In this document: positions 45,955 to 53,896 of the stretch, piece by piece
Numbering within the stretch: the first letter of the stretch is position 1
Layout: every line of letters begins with the position of its first letter
Source of the DNA: Mesorhizobium sp.
GTDB taxonomy: Bacteria; Pseudomonadota; Alphaproteobacteria; Rhizobiales; Rhizobiaceae
Direction of reading: 5' to 3'
Length of the DNA: 57,590 bases
NCBI GenBank assembly: GCA_004020545.1
Contig: SAQE01000039.1
Location: 1 to 57,590 of the forward strand
The notes under the pieces: model-generated
Told to the model about the DNA's origin: nothing
Seen by the model: the letters and a program-made list of their open reading frames with translations, nothing else
Databases searched by the model: none
Translations under genes and position numbers: made by a program

Positions 45955-46446
45955 TCAGTACGACTCGACCGTTCCGTCTTGGTAGACCACCTTCTTTATG
46001 GCGACCTCAGCCTTAGCTGTGCCTGCGGTAACCGGCCCGATCATCTTGCTATAGGGGTCGTCGCTCATGAACTGGTTATCCTCCCATATCAGGAATGACT
46101 GGCTGTACTCCGTACCGCCCGGCCTGATGTTAACATCCAACTTGCTGTCGCCGCTCAGTATTACATCGCCGAAGGCATCTTTGATAGAAACGACCAAAGC
46201 CACGGCGGATACTCTCTTCGCCGAAGAGTTGGCAAACCACATGTGGAGTTCAATCCGAGGCTGGAAAATCTGTTGTTGGAAGTTTTCGTCTTGAACGTTG
46301 AACCGAGCTTTGGCCAGTGTAACCGGCGAAGCAGATTTAGAAGCCCCTTCTGCCGGGGGTGCCGCATTCGTTTGCAGGCCGTCATAGCATGCCAGCCGGT
46401 CAGCGTCATTTAGCAACTGTCGACAGAGTTTGAGCACCTGCAGCAT
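45955..46446 (-). CDS. Hypothetical protein with CxxxxxDxxRLxCYD motif
   Basis: A 163-residue protein beginning with a CRQLLNDADRLACYDGL motif, known from several phage and type VI-related exported proteins. The C-terminal part (FNVQDENFQQQIFQPRIELHMWFANSS onward) looks like a beta-sandwich. The start and a signal peptide are not clear, so the true N-terminus may lie upstream. It sits 20 bases from the GIY-YIG gene on the same strand. Confidence 0.6.
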   Translation of the reverse strand: MLQVLKLCRQLLNDADRLACYDGLQTNAAPPAEGASKSASPVTLAKARFNVQDENFQQQIFQPRIELHMWFANSSAKRVSAVALVVSIKDAFGDVILSGDSKLDVNIRPGGTEYSQSFLIWEDNQFMSDDPYSKMIGPVTAGTAKAEVAIKKVVYQDGTVESY

Positions 46447-46932
46447 TGGCGATCAACGGCAATACAAATGAAACAGACTTCCCCCATTTCATGGCGCTGT
46501 GCTCCCCCCAAGCCATCTCGCCAATACTTGCGCAAACTCAGTCTAATGCGCAAGCTTGGCTGCCAGGAAGGAGCGGCTTGGCTGGAGTTGTCCGCCTTAA
46601 GTGTCGGGTGGCGGGCCGTTAGAACAGAAGGGCCGCGACGAAGGCAGCTAAGATTGTCGCGCTCAGCAGCGCGCGGAAAGCGATCGATCGGCTGCTCTGC
46701 GCCGCTTGGGCGGCCATCGGGTGAGGCCTGGGCTCAGTTTTGTTCGGCTAGGAATTTGAACAGGGATTGTCCCACAGGCCAAGAGGGTGCGGTTTCAGGA
46801 TAGCGTCCGGCAGTGCGCCAAACTTCCGGCGCGTCTTGATCGAACCGTCCTTCTCCGCCCATGCTTCGGGGGACACTCCTTCGTCTAATGGGCTCCGGGT
46901 GGCCTGCCATCCGAAGCTCGAAGAGCGAAGGA
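46447..46932. other. Intergenic region next to the 3' end of tRNA-Thr
   Basis: No well-supported gene. A 32-codon frame with a membrane-like segment lies at 46619-46717 on the minus strand. No duplicate of the tRNA 3' end, which would mark an attachment site, was seen. Confidence 0.45.
46619..46717 (-). CDS. Possible 32-residue membrane peptide
   Basis: ATG at 46717 to TAA. The product has a polar, Gln/Ser-rich first third (AAQAAQSSRS) and a hydrophobic rest (FRALLSATILAAFVAALLF), as in many small membrane peptides. No ribosome site is visible, so this is a weak call. Confidence 0.25.
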   Translation of the reverse strand: MAAQAAQSSRSIAFRALLSATILAAFVAALLF

Positions 46933-47008
46933 TGGTGCCCCCGGCAGGGATCGAACCCGCGACCTTCGGTTTACAAAACCGCTGCTCTACCAGCTGAGCT
47001 ACAAGGGC
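46933..47008 (-). tRNA. tRNA-Thr (anticodon TGT)
   Basis: Cloverleaf on the minus strand. The acceptor stem is GCCCTTG with CGGGGGC (G-T wobble pairs allowed), the D-arm AGCTCAGCTGGTAGAGC, the anticodon loop TTTGTAA (anticodon TGT), and the T-arm GGGTTCGATCC. CCA is encoded. Confidence 0.95.
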
Positions 47009-47160
47009 ACGGCGCTCCGGTAGCACATTTCGTGCGCCAGTAAAGACAAAACTCCGTTTTGGGTTGCTGATGGACCACGTGGCTTGGGCGGCATGCTGAA
47101 ATGCGGCGCGCCGCTTCCTACATCTTCTGTCAGGTGCAATCGCATCGAACGGGGTGCCGC

Positions 47161-47328
47161 ATGATCAGATTCGTCATCATCCTGCCGCTCGTCGTCCTGA
47201 CCTGGCTTCTCCTGGTGAAGGCCGTCAGCGATCTGAAGAAGGCCAATATCGACTGGACCGGCGTCGCCACCATCATCGGCTTCATCGTGCTGGCTTTCTG
47301 GCTGCGCCATATCACGGGGATGGGGTGA
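47161..47328 (+). CDS. Small two-segment membrane protein
   Basis: A 55-residue protein with two hydrophobic segments (FVIILPLVVLTWLLLV and WTGVATIIGFIVLAFWL) joined by KAVSDLKKANID. GAACGGGGTG upstream is a moderate ribosome site. No family is recognised. Confidence 0.55.
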   Translation: MIRFVIILPLVVLTWLLLVKAVSDLKKANIDWTGVATIIGFIVLAFWLRHITGMG

Positions 47329-47340
47329 GGGGAGTGAGTG

Positions 47341-47410
47341 GGCAGTAGGCAATAGGCAATAGGCAATAGGCAAGCTTCAATTTCCCTACTGCCTAATCCC
47401 TACTGCCTAC
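47341..47410. repeat. Tandem 7-bp repeat with inverted partner
   Basis: GGCAGTA followed by three copies of GGCAATA and a partial fifth unit (47341-47373). CCTACTGCC occurs at 47385-47393 and at 47399-47407, and each is complementary to GGCAGTAGG at 47341-47349, so a hairpin with alternative pairings is possible. A similar repeat lies at 53785-53881. Confidence 0.75.
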
Positions 47411-47431
47411 CCCTCAAAACCCTCGAACCTT

Positions 47432-47474
47432 CCACCACCACCATAAGCATCACGACATGCCCTGGTGGTGGTGG
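47432..47474 (+). other. Perfect CCA/TGG hairpin around the start of the tiny frame
   Basis: CCACCACCACCA at 47432-47443 pairs with TGGTGGTGGTGG at 47463-47474 around a 19-base loop that holds the ATG. The TGG arm can also pair with CACCAC-rich sequence at 47475-47493, so two exclusive folds are possible. Confidence 0.65.
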
Positions 47475-47516
47475 CACCACAATCATCACCACGGCAAGGT
47501 GATCATCTTCCTTTGA
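47457..47516 (+). CDS. 19-residue Trp/His-rich peptide frame
   Basis: ATG at 47457 opens a frame for MPWWWWHHNHHHGKVIIFL, stopping at TGA. It has four consecutive Trp codons, then five His in six positions. No Shine-Dalgarno sequence precedes it. The ATG is in the loop of a perfect 12-bp hairpin whose 3' arm encodes the Trp run, and a strong terminator begins 20 bases after the stop. It could be a leader peptide, a metal-binding mini-protein, or a chance consequence of a GGT repeat. Confidence 0.4.
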   Translation: MPWWWWHHNHHHGKVIIFL

Positions 47517-47536
47517 CGAGAAGACCAATTGTCTCG

Positions 47537-47564
47537 AAAGGGCGGCTCCGGCCGCCCTTTTTTT
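47537..47564 (+). terminator. Strong intrinsic terminator after the tiny frame
   Basis: AAAGGGCGGC, loop TCCG, GCCGCCCTTT with seven Ts in total. Read on the minus strand it would lack a comparable T-run because the 5' side has only three As, so it points to a plus-strand transcript. Confidence 0.9.
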
Positions 47565-47762
47565 GCGCCGCGGCTGAAGGCTTTGCTGTCGTCTCCGGCC
47601 CTAAGCAAAGCCCCGAGAGAAGGGGCGGGCCTCGAAAAGGTTGGGGCGTTTCCCGACCCTCGAAAAAATCTGAAAAAAATCCTCGAACCTTTTTCCGGGT
47701 CGCCGCGACAGATGGTCAAGAGGCGGATGGATCGCCTCGGTCACGAAACCAAGGAGATCATC

Positions 47763-48077
47763 ATGTTCAAGCGCACGCTCGTTTCCACCCTCATCGCCAC
47801 CACCGTTGCTGCCGGCACTCTGGCAGGCACAGTCCAGCCCTCGGCCGCCTCTGACCATCATCACCGCCGCGAGCTCGGCATCGGCATCGCCGCTGGCGTC
47901 GGCGGTTTCGTGCTCGGCAGCCTGCTCGCCCAGCAGCAGCCGCAGCCGGTCTATGTCGACGAATACGGCGGTGGTTCCTGGCATGTCCGCCGCTGCCTGG
48001 CACGCTACGCCAGCTACGATCCGGGCTCGGACACCTATATCGGCTATGACGGCTATCCGCATTACTGCCGCCTCTAA
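47763..48077 (+). CDS. BA14K-family exported protein
   Basis: A 104-residue protein. The signal peptide (TLVSTLIATTVAAGTLAGTVQPSAAS) is followed by DHHHRRELG, a glycine-rich hydrophobic segment (IGIAAGVGGFVLGSLLA) and the BA14K C-terminal motif RYASYDPGSDTYIGYDGYPHYC with paired Cys residues. BA14K proteins of Brucella and rhizobia are envelope proteins reported as immunoreactive and lectin-like. AAGGAG nine bases before the ATG supports the start. Confidence 0.9.
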   Translation: MFKRTLVSTLIATTVAAGTLAGTVQPSAASDHHHRRELGIGIAAGVGGFVLGSLLAQQQPQPVYVDEYGGGSWHVRRCLARYASYDPGSDTYIGYDGYPHYCRL

Positions 48078-48109
48078 AGCGAGGGGAACCGTTTCGGCAA
48101 CCGGAAGAG

Positions 48110-48132
48110 GGGGCTCGCGCGAGCCCCTTTTT
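48110..48132 (+). terminator. Terminator after the BA14K-type gene
   Basis: GGGGCTCGC with GCGAGCCCC is an 18-base perfect palindrome, followed by TTTTTCG, 32 bases after the stop codon. Confidence 0.88.
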
Positions 48133-48147
48133 CGTTTGTTTGAACGC

Positions 48148-48573
48148 TCAAGATTTCTTCGGCTCGATCGACAATCCGGCCAGGCGGCAAGCGTCGCCGA
48201 CATTCAGCGTTTCGTCGCCCAGCGCAACGAGTTCGAAGGTATTTCCGGCATCCGGGTAAACCTTGGCAAGGAAAGGTTCGTTGCCTCCGGAGCCGCTGGA
48301 AGGGGTCTTGTCTTCGACGGAGCCGCACACCACGATCTCGTGGCGGCCGTTCAACCTGCGTTCGCCAGCGAGCATCGTTCCGAACCTGGCGGAGATGGGG
48401 TTTTTCAGCCGCTGGCGGATGCCGGTCGTGATGATCTCTTCCAGGGCAAGCGAGATCGGGATGGGCGAGACCGGAATGGGATCGGCGCGCTGGCCGCCGG
48501 CATCCGGCTGAGGTGTCGCCGCCACGCATCCGCAAAGTGAAGCAGCGAGCAAAAGCTGAACCGTTTTCCGCAT
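48148..48573 (-). CDS. Putative lipoprotein
   Basis: A 141-residue protein. The lipobox LCGC (residues 12-15) follows a short hydrophobic core (TVQLLLAASLCGC). The mature part has two Cys residues (VVCGSVED and DACRLAG). No family could be named. It is convergent to the BA14K-type gene. Confidence 0.75.
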   Translation of the reverse strand: MRKTVQLLLAASLCGCVAATPQPDAGGQRADPIPVSPIPISLALEEIITTGIRQRLKNPISARFGTMLAGERRLNGRHEIVVCGSVEDKTPSSGSGGNEPFLAKVYPDAGNTFELVALGDETLNVGDACRLAGLSIEPKKS

Positions 48574-48697
48574 CCATGCCCTTTCGCATGCCTTCAAACG
48601 CCGCGGCAAGACGGCCAGGCCCCATGCAGCGGCCGGTGTACAGCGATTTTGCGAGCGTTTAATCTATCCTTCGACCGCCAATCGAGGGGAGGGTGGC

Positions 48698-49054
48698 TTG
48701 GACAAGCAGGACCCGAAGGAAGAACTGGTCGAACCGGTTTTCCGCAACGGCACCGTCACCATCGTCGGCATCCTGCTGGCGTTTTCGCTGGGCTTCATCA
48801 CCCATTGGGCGGCCAACCCGATTCCATGGCAGACCTACCATCTGATTGCCGTCGTGCCGATCCTGGTCGGCATCGCCCTGCAGATGCGGGCGCTCGCCAT
48901 TCTGCTCGATATCAAATCCCTGCAGCGCATCATTCATGACCGCGCCAGCCGAATATTCATCATCGGCCTCTTCTTCACAGCCTGCGGTGTCGGAATGGCG
49001 ATCCTGCTCGACTTCTTCGACATAGCGGCCAAGAGCGCGCTGCCCGGAGCTTGA
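48698..49054 (+). CDS. Small polytopic membrane protein, TTG start
   Basis: A 118-residue protein with three membrane segments (VTIVGILLAFSLGFITHW, LIAVVPILVGIALQMRALAI and IFIIGLFFTACGVGMAILLDF). GAGGGGAGGG directly before TTG 48698 is a strong ribosome site and decides this start. Function unknown. Confidence 0.75.
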   Translation: MDKQDPKEELVEPVFRNGTVTIVGILLAFSLGFITHWAANPIPWQTYHLIAVVPILVGIALQMRALAILLDIKSLQRIIHDRASRIFIIGLFFTACGVGMAILLDFFDIAAKSALPGA

Positions 49055-49876
49055 TCAGTACGCCTTCACGCCGCCGATCATCTTGGTCACCTCGGCTGCC
49101 GCGTCGCGCACCAGCGGGCCGATCTCGGCAAGGCGCTCTGGCGTCACCCTAACGGTTGGGCCGGACACCGAAACGCCGCCGATCGGCTCGCCGAACTCGT
49201 TGAAAATGGCGGCGGCAACGCAGCGCATGCCGGGATGGCGTTCCTCGTCGTCGACCGACCAGCCGCGATGCTTGATCGTCGCCAGATCGTGGGCGAGCGC
49301 CGAGATATCGGAGAGCGTCTTGTCGGTGTAGCGCTGCAGGCCCGCCTTGCGCAGGATGGCGGCGACCCGCTCGGGCTCGAGATGCGCCAGCACCGCCTTG
49401 CCGATGCCCGAAGCATGGAAGGAACTGCGCGTGCCCGGCCGGAAGAAGGCGCGGATCGCCTGATGCGTCTCGACCTGGCTGACGAAGACGACGCAATCGT
49501 CCTCGGCGACGCCCAGATTGGCCGTCTCGCCGGTCTTCTCCATCAGTTCCTGCATGACGATGCGGGCGCGGTCGACCAGTTTCCTGCGGCGCAGGAAGGC
49601 CGCGCCCATGCGATAGGTCTCGACCCCGATCGACCAAAGCTGGTCAGTCGTATCGAATTCGACCATGCCGTGGTTCTCCAGCGTCGTCAGCATGCGATAG
49701 GCGGTGGAGGCGGCGATGCCGCTGCGCGCCGCGATCTCGCTCAGCGACAGGCCGCTGGCGTCGGCGACGATCGCCAGGATGCGCAGCGCCCGGTCGAGCG
49801 ACTGAACGGAAGCCGCCTCCGACGGGCCGTTGAAGGCGCGCGGCCGCCCGCGCTGGCGCTTTTCCGTAGTTTCCAT
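49055..49876 (-). CDS. IclR-family transcriptional regulator of the glyoxylate genes
   Basis: A 273-residue regulator. An Arg-rich leader (TEKRQRGRPRAF) precedes the winged helix-turn-helix (about residues 25-85: VQSLDRALRILAIVADASG, then SLSEIAARSGIAASTAYRML) and a GAF-like effector domain, ending with SVSGPTVRVTPERLAEIGP. It is divergent from gcl, so glyoxylate or a related metabolite is the likely effector, as in AllR-type regulators. Confidence 0.93.
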   Translation of the reverse strand: METTEKRQRGRPRAFNGPSEAASVQSLDRALRILAIVADASGLSLSEIAARSGIAASTAYRMLTTLENHGMVEFDTTDQLWSIGVETYRMGAAFLRRRKLVDRARIVMQELMEKTGETANLGVAEDDCVVFVSQVETHQAIRAFFRPGTRSSFHASGIGKAVLAHLEPERVAAILRKAGLQRYTDKTLSDISALAHDLATIKHRGWSVDDEERHPGMRCVAAAIFNEFGEPIGGVSVSGPTVRVTPERLAEIGPLVRDAAAEVTKMIGGVKAY

Positions 49877-49941
49877 GCGCGCATTCTCGCCGATTTCCGG
49901 TTGGGCGCAATGAAAAAGTTTTCCACTGATTTTCGAAAGCG

Positions 49942-50000
49942 GTTTTCTGGAAAACGAAAAGATTAGCAGAATCAGCATGTAAGAGCTGTTTTCTAGAAAT
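49942..50000. promoter_or_regulatory. Paired IclR operator candidates
   Basis: GTTTTCTGGAAAAC (49942-49955) and GTTTTCTAGAAAT (49988-50000) are similar inverted repeats whose centres are 46 bases apart, in the AT-rich gap between the regulator and gcl. Two sites about four to five helical turns apart fit cooperative binding of IclR dimers or looping. Confidence 0.6.
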
Positions 50001-50081
50001 GAAAAAATATTCTGAAAAAATTGAAAAATCGGAAGCACGCTGGCATTCTCAAGCCAACCAACAAATTCTCGGAGGCTTGAA

Positions 50082-51863
50082 ATGGCCAGGATGCGCGCTG
50101 TCGACGCCGCGGTTCTCGTTCTCGAAAAGGAAGGCATCACCAATGCCTTCGGCGTGCCGGGCGCCGCGATCAACCCGCTTTATTCGGCGCTGAAGGCAAG
50201 GGGCACCATCCGCCATGTGCTTGCCCGCCATGTCGAGGGCGCCTCGCACATGGCCGAAGGTTTTACGCGGGCCAAGGCCGGCAATATCGGGCTCTGCATC
50301 GGTACCTCCGGTCCGGCCGGCACCGACATGATCACCGGGCTCTATTCGGCCTCGGCGGATTCGATTCCCATCCTCTGCATCACCGGGCAGGCGCCGCGCG
50401 CCCGCCTTAACAAGGAGGATTTCCAGGCGGTCGACATCGCCGCGATCGCAGCACCTGTCGCCAAATGGGCGGTTACCGTCATGGAGCCTTACCTGGTGCC
50501 GATGACGCTGCAGAAGGCGTTCCACCTGATGCGCTCCTCACGGCCAGGCCCAGTGCTGATCGACCTGCCGGTCGACGTGCAGTTGGCCGAGATCGAATTC
50601 GACATCGACGCCTACGAGCCGCTCGCTCCGTTCAAGCCGGCGATGACGCGCGCCCAGGCCGAGAAGGCGCTTTCGATGCTCAATCAGGCGGAAAAGCCGC
50701 TGATCGTCGCCGGCGGCGGCATCATCAATGCCGATGCTTCCGACTTGCTGATCGAGTTCGCCGAGGTCACCGGCGTGCCGGTCATCCCGACGTTGATGGG
50801 CTGGGGCGCGATCCCCGACGACCACCGGCTGATGGTCGGCATGTGCGGCCTGCAGACCTCGCACCGCTACGGCAATGCGACGATGCTTGAAGCCGACTTT
50901 GTCTTCGGCATCGGCAATCGCTGGGCCAACCGCCACACGGGTTCGGTCGACGTCTACACCAAGGGCAAGAAATTCATCCATGTCGACATCGAGCCCACCC
51001 AGATCGGCCGTGTCTTCGCGCCGGATCTCGGCATCGTCTCGGATGCGGGCGCCGCGCTGAAGATTTTGCTCGACGTCGCCACCGAATGGCGCACCGCCGG
51101 CAAGCTGCGCGACTGGTCGGGCTGGGCCAAGGAATGCCAGCAGCGCAAGAAGACGATGAAGCGCAAGACGCATTTCGAGCAGGTGCCGCTGAAGCCGCAG
51201 CGCGTCTATGAGGAGATGAACAAGGCCTTTGGCCGAGACACCACCTATGTCACCACCATCGGCCTGTCGCAGATCGCCGGCGCGCAGTTCCTGCATGTCT
51301 ACAAGCCGCGCAACTGGATCAATTGCGGCCAGGCCGGCCCGCTTGGCTGGACGCTGCCGGCAGCACTCGGCGTGCGCGCCGCGGATCCGAACCGCGCCAT
51401 CGTCGCGCTGTCGGGCGACTACGATTTCCAGTTCATGATCGAGGAACTGGCCGTCGGTGCACAGCACAGGCTGCCTTACATCCATGTCGTCGTGAACAAC
51501 GCCTATCTCGGACTGATCCGCCAGGCGCAGCGCGGCTTCTCGATGGACTACGAGGTGAGCCTCGCCTTTGAGAACGTCAACCGGGCGGGTGATCCCGAGG
51601 CCGGCTACGGCGTCGACCATGTCGCGGTCGCCGAGGCGATGGGCTGCAAGGCGGTCAGGGTGCGCAAGCCGGAAGAGTTCGCCAGCGCCTTCAAGGAGGC
51701 TGAGCGGCTGATGAAGGAGCATCAGGTTCCGGTCGTTCTCGAGTTCATCCTCGAGCGCGTCACCAACATTTCCATGGGCACGGAAATCGACAAGATCACC
51801 GAATTCGAGGAGCTTGCCGAAAGCCATGAGGACGCCCCCACAGCCATTGTTATGCTGGACTAA
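50082..51863 (+). CDS. gcl: Glyoxylate carboligase (tartronate-semialdehyde synthase)
   Basis: A 593-residue ThDP-dependent enzyme that condenses two glyoxylate molecules to tartronate semialdehyde and CO2. The N-terminal pyrimidine domain carries Val51 in [13 protein letters not shown], where most ThDP enzymes have a catalytic Glu; this substitution is the known hallmark of glyoxylate carboligase. The ThDP Mg motif is [13 protein letters not shown]...NNAYLG (near 445-475). It heads the gcl-hyi-glxR cluster, opposite an IclR regulator. Confidence 0.97.
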   Translation: MARMRAVDAAVLVLEKEGITNAFGVPGAAINPLYSALKARGTIRHVLARHVEGASHMAEGFTRAKAGNIGLCIGTSGPAGTDMITGLYSASADSIPILCITGQAPRARLNKEDFQAVDIAAIAAPVAKWAVTVMEPYLVPMTLQKAFHLMRSSRPGPVLIDLPVDVQLAEIEFDIDAYEPLAPFKPAMTRAQAEKALSMLNQAEKPLIVAGGGIINADASDLLIEFAEVTGVPVIPTLMGWGAIPDDHRLMVGMCGLQTSHRYGNATMLEADFVFGIGNRWANRHTGSVDVYTKGKKFIHVDIEPTQIGRVFAPDLGIVSDAGAALKILLDVATEWRTAGKLRDWSGWAKECQQRKKTMKRKTHFEQVPLKPQRVYEEMNKAFGRDTTYVTTIGLSQIAGAQFLHVYKPRNWINCGQAGPLGWTLPAALGVRAADPNRAIVALSGDYDFQFMIEELAVGAQHRLPYIHVVVNNAYLGLIRQAQRGFSMDYEVSLAFENVNRAGDPEAGYGVDHVAVAEAMGCKAVRVRKPEEFASAFKEAERLMKEHQVPVVLEFILERVTNISMGTEIDKITEFEELAESHEDAPTAIVMLD

Positions 51864-51864
51864 A

Positions 51865-51962
51865 GCATGTCTCCCGAAAGTGGGAACCGGTTTCGGGACA
51901 AAGACATGCGTAAAATCAAAAACCTAAAGCGCATGGAGCGAATGCTCGCGACGCGCTTTAGG
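51865..51962 (+). repeat. GCATGTC-type repeat, copy I, two-module form
   Basis: Module 1 (51865-51909) has stem GTCTCCCGAAA/TTTCGGGAC...AGAC. Module 2 begins CTAAAGCGC at 51924 and ends with GCGCTTTAG at 51953-51961. It separates gcl from hyi and could allow differential mRNA stability in the cluster. Confidence 0.82.
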
Positions 51963-51988
51963 GCGTAGCGGAAAGAAGGAGAAAAAGA

Positions 51989-52786
51989 ATGCCGCGTTTT
52001 TCAGCCAATCTGTCGATGCTCTTCGGCGAGCATGAATTCCTCGACCGCTTCGATGCGGCGGCCCGCGCCGGCTTCAAGGGCGTCGAATATATCGGCCCCT
52101 ACGACCATGCGCCTGATGTCGTCGCCGCGCGCCTGAAGAAGAACGGCCTCAGCCAAGTCCTCTTCAACCTGCCGGTCGGCGACTGGGCGAAGGGCGAGCG
52201 CGGCATCGCCGCGCTGCCTGACCGGGTGCCGGAATTCCGGCAGGGTGTCGCCAAGGCGATCGCTTACGCCCACGCGCTGGGCTGCGAGCAGATCAACTGC
52301 CTTGCCGGCATCGCGCCGCAGGGCGCCGATCGCACCGTGCTGGAGAACGTCTTTGCCGAGAACCTCGCCTTTGCGGCCGAGAAACTGGAGCAGGCCGGCA
52401 TCAGGCTGCTGATCGAGCCGATCAACACGCGCGACATTCCGGGCTTCTTCCTGAATCACACGGACCAGGCCCTGGCGCTGATCGACCGCATCGGCTCGAA
52501 GAACGTGTTCCTGCAATACGACATCTACCACATGCAGATCATGGAGGGGGATCTCGCCCGTACCATCGAGGCAAACCTCGGCCGCATCGCGCATATTCAG
52601 CTTGCGGACAATCCCGGCCGTCACGAGCCGGGGACGGGCGAGATCAACTATCCTTTCCTCTACGAGCATATCGACCGGCTCGGCTATTCCGGCTGGATCG
52701 GCGCCGAATACAAGCCGAAGGCCGGCACGGAGGCAGGGCTCGGCTGGTTCAGGGAATTCGCCGGGCAGGGGAGCGCGGCGGCTTAG
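51989..52786 (+). CDS. hyi: Hydroxypyruvate isomerase
   Basis: A 265-residue TIM-barrel isomerase converting hydroxypyruvate to tartronate semialdehyde. Metal-binding acidic residues are seen in LLIEPINTRDIPGFFL (Glu near residue 142), QYDIYHMQIMEGD and IQLADNPGRHEPGTGEINY, with the final Glu in IGAEYKP. GAAAGAAGGAG lies upstream of the ATG. It sits between gcl and glxR, completing the pathway. Confidence 0.95.
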   Translation: MPRFSANLSMLFGEHEFLDRFDAAARAGFKGVEYIGPYDHAPDVVAARLKKNGLSQVLFNLPVGDWAKGERGIAALPDRVPEFRQGVAKAIAYAHALGCEQINCLAGIAPQGADRTVLENVFAENLAFAAEKLEQAGIRLLIEPINTRDIPGFFLNHTDQALALIDRIGSKNVFLQYDIYHMQIMEGDLARTIEANLGRIAHIQLADNPGRHEPGTGEINYPFLYEHIDRLGYSGWIGAEYKPKAGTEAGLGWFREFAGQGSAAA

Positions 52787-52807
52787 GGGCCGACGCTGAA
52801 GCTGCCG

Positions 52808-52850
52808 ATCTCCCCACCTGTGGGGGAGATGGCCGGCAGGCCAGAGGGGG
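52808..52850. repeat. GATCTCCCC-type rhizobial repeat
   Basis: GATCTCCCC pairs with GGGGGAGAT across an ACCTGT loop, followed by CCGGCAGGCCAGAGGGGGG. This matches a short repeat type common between genes of rhizobia. It lies between hyi and glxR. Confidence 0.65.
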
Positions 52851-52897
52851 GTGCGAAGGAACGCGACCTCGACAATGATTTTTGACGGAGAACAACA

Positions 52898-53809
52898 ATG
52901 GAAACCATCGGCTTCATCGGGCTGGGCATCATGGGCGCGCCGATGGCGGGGCACCTGCTTGATGCCGGCTATCCGGTCGTCGCCAGCGACCATCGCTCCA
53001 AGCCGCCGGCCGATCTCGTCGCAAAAGGGCTGAAAACCGTTTCCGGCCATGACGCGGTGGCCAAGGCCGCCGACATCGTCATCACCATGGTCCCGGACAC
53101 GCCGCAGGTGGCCGACGTGCTGTTCGGCGAGAATGGCGTCGCTTCAGGTCTGTCCAAGGGCAAGCTCGTCATCGACATGAGCTCGATCTCGCCGATCGCG
53201 ACCAAGGACTTCGCAAAGAAGATCAACGATCTCGGCTGCGATTATCTCGACGCGCCGGTGTCGGGCGGAGAGGTCGGCGCCAAGGCGGCCTCTCTCACCA
53301 TCATGGTCGGCGGCGAGGAAAAGGCCTTCGAGCGCGCCAGGCCGGTGTTCGAGAAGATGGGCAAGAACATCACGCTGGTCGGGCCGAACGGCGTCGGCCA
53401 GACCACCAAGGTCGCCAACCAGATCGTCGTGGCACTCACCATCGAGGCGGTCGGCGAAGCGCTTGTCTTTGCCTCGAAGGCCGGCGCCGATCCGGCCAAG
53501 GTCAGGCAGGCGCTGATGGGCGGGTTAGCCGCCTCGCGCATCCTCGAAGTGCATGGCGAGCGCATGATCAAGCGCAGCTTCGCGCCGGGCTTCCGCATCG
53601 AGCTGCACCAGAAGGACCTCAACCTGGCGCTGGAAGGCGCCAAGGCGCTCGGCGTCGCGCTGCCAAACACCTCGACGACGCAGCAGCTCTTCAACGCCTG
53701 CGCCGCCAATGGCGGAGCGAAGGAAGATCACTCGGCACTGGTGAGGGCGCTAGAGCGGATGGCCGGACACAATTTAGGGGAACAGGGGAGTAAGGCAGTA
53801 GGGGAGTAG
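52898..53809 (+). CDS. glxR: 2-hydroxy-3-oxopropionate (tartronate semialdehyde) reductase
   Basis: A 303-residue beta-hydroxyacid dehydrogenase that reduces tartronate semialdehyde to D-glycerate. The NAD(P)-binding motif is GLGIMGAPMA (residues 7-16), the substrate motif DAPVSGGEVGA near 122, and the catalytic Lys is in GQTTKVANQ. The last nine residues (EQGSKAVGE) are encoded by the first arm of a repeat (53785-53803), so the tail appears repeat-derived. Confidence 0.96.
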   Translation: METIGFIGLGIMGAPMAGHLLDAGYPVVASDHRSKPPADLVAKGLKTVSGHDAVAKAADIVITMVPDTPQVADVLFGENGVASGLSKGKLVIDMSSISPIATKDFAKKINDLGCDYLDAPVSGGEVGAKAASLTIMVGGEEKAFERARPVFEKMGKNITLVGPNGVGQTTKVANQIVVALTIEAVGEALVFASKAGADPAKVRQALMGGLAASRILEVHGERMIKRSFAPGFRIELHQKDLNLALEGAKALGVALPNTSTTQQLFNACAANGGAKEDHSALVRALERMAGHNLGEQGSKAVGE

Positions 53810-53881
53810 GAAATGGGAATCGAGAGATACGCCGGTCTTAGCTGTGCAGTAGAATGAGCTTTCCCTGCTGCCTTACTCCCC
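53785..53881. repeat. Inverted repeat covering the glxR 3' end
   Basis: GGGGAGTAAGGCAGTAGGG at 53785-53803 pairs with CCCTGCTGCCTTACTCCCC at 53863-53881 (18 of 19 positions). It resembles the repeat at 47341-47410. It may also end transcription between the convergent glxR and rlmB genes. Confidence 0.8.
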
Positions 53882-53896
53882 TATCACCCTACTCCC

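Larger units (their letters stand above)
47329..47762. other. Intergenic region with tandem repeat, hairpin, tiny Trp/His frame and terminator
   Basis: Holds a 7-bp tandem repeat (47341-47373), an inverted-repeat partner (47384-47410), the hairpin and 19-codon frame at 47432-47516 and an intrinsic terminator at 47537-47564. CCTCGAACCTT occurs at 47421 and again at 47681, 260 bases apart, ahead of the tiny frame and ahead of the BA14K-type gene. Confidence 0.5.

Noticed and set aside
46468-46803. Plus-strand frame of 111 codons
   Set aside because: Mixed, Arg/Pro/Ser-rich sequence without ribosome site or domain; it overlaps the opposite 32-codon frame.
45434-46932. Complete genomic island with attachment sites
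   Set aside because: No second copy of the tRNA-Thr 3' end and no integrase gene were found; only an accessory patch is supported.
47341-47373. CRISPR-like tandem repeat
   Set aside because: Units are 7 bp with no spacers and no cas genes are present.
47457-47564. trp operon attenuator
   Set aside because: No trp or his biosynthetic gene follows; the terminator separates the frame from an unrelated BA14K-type gene. Kept as an open hypothesis about the peptide, not called as a trp attenuator.
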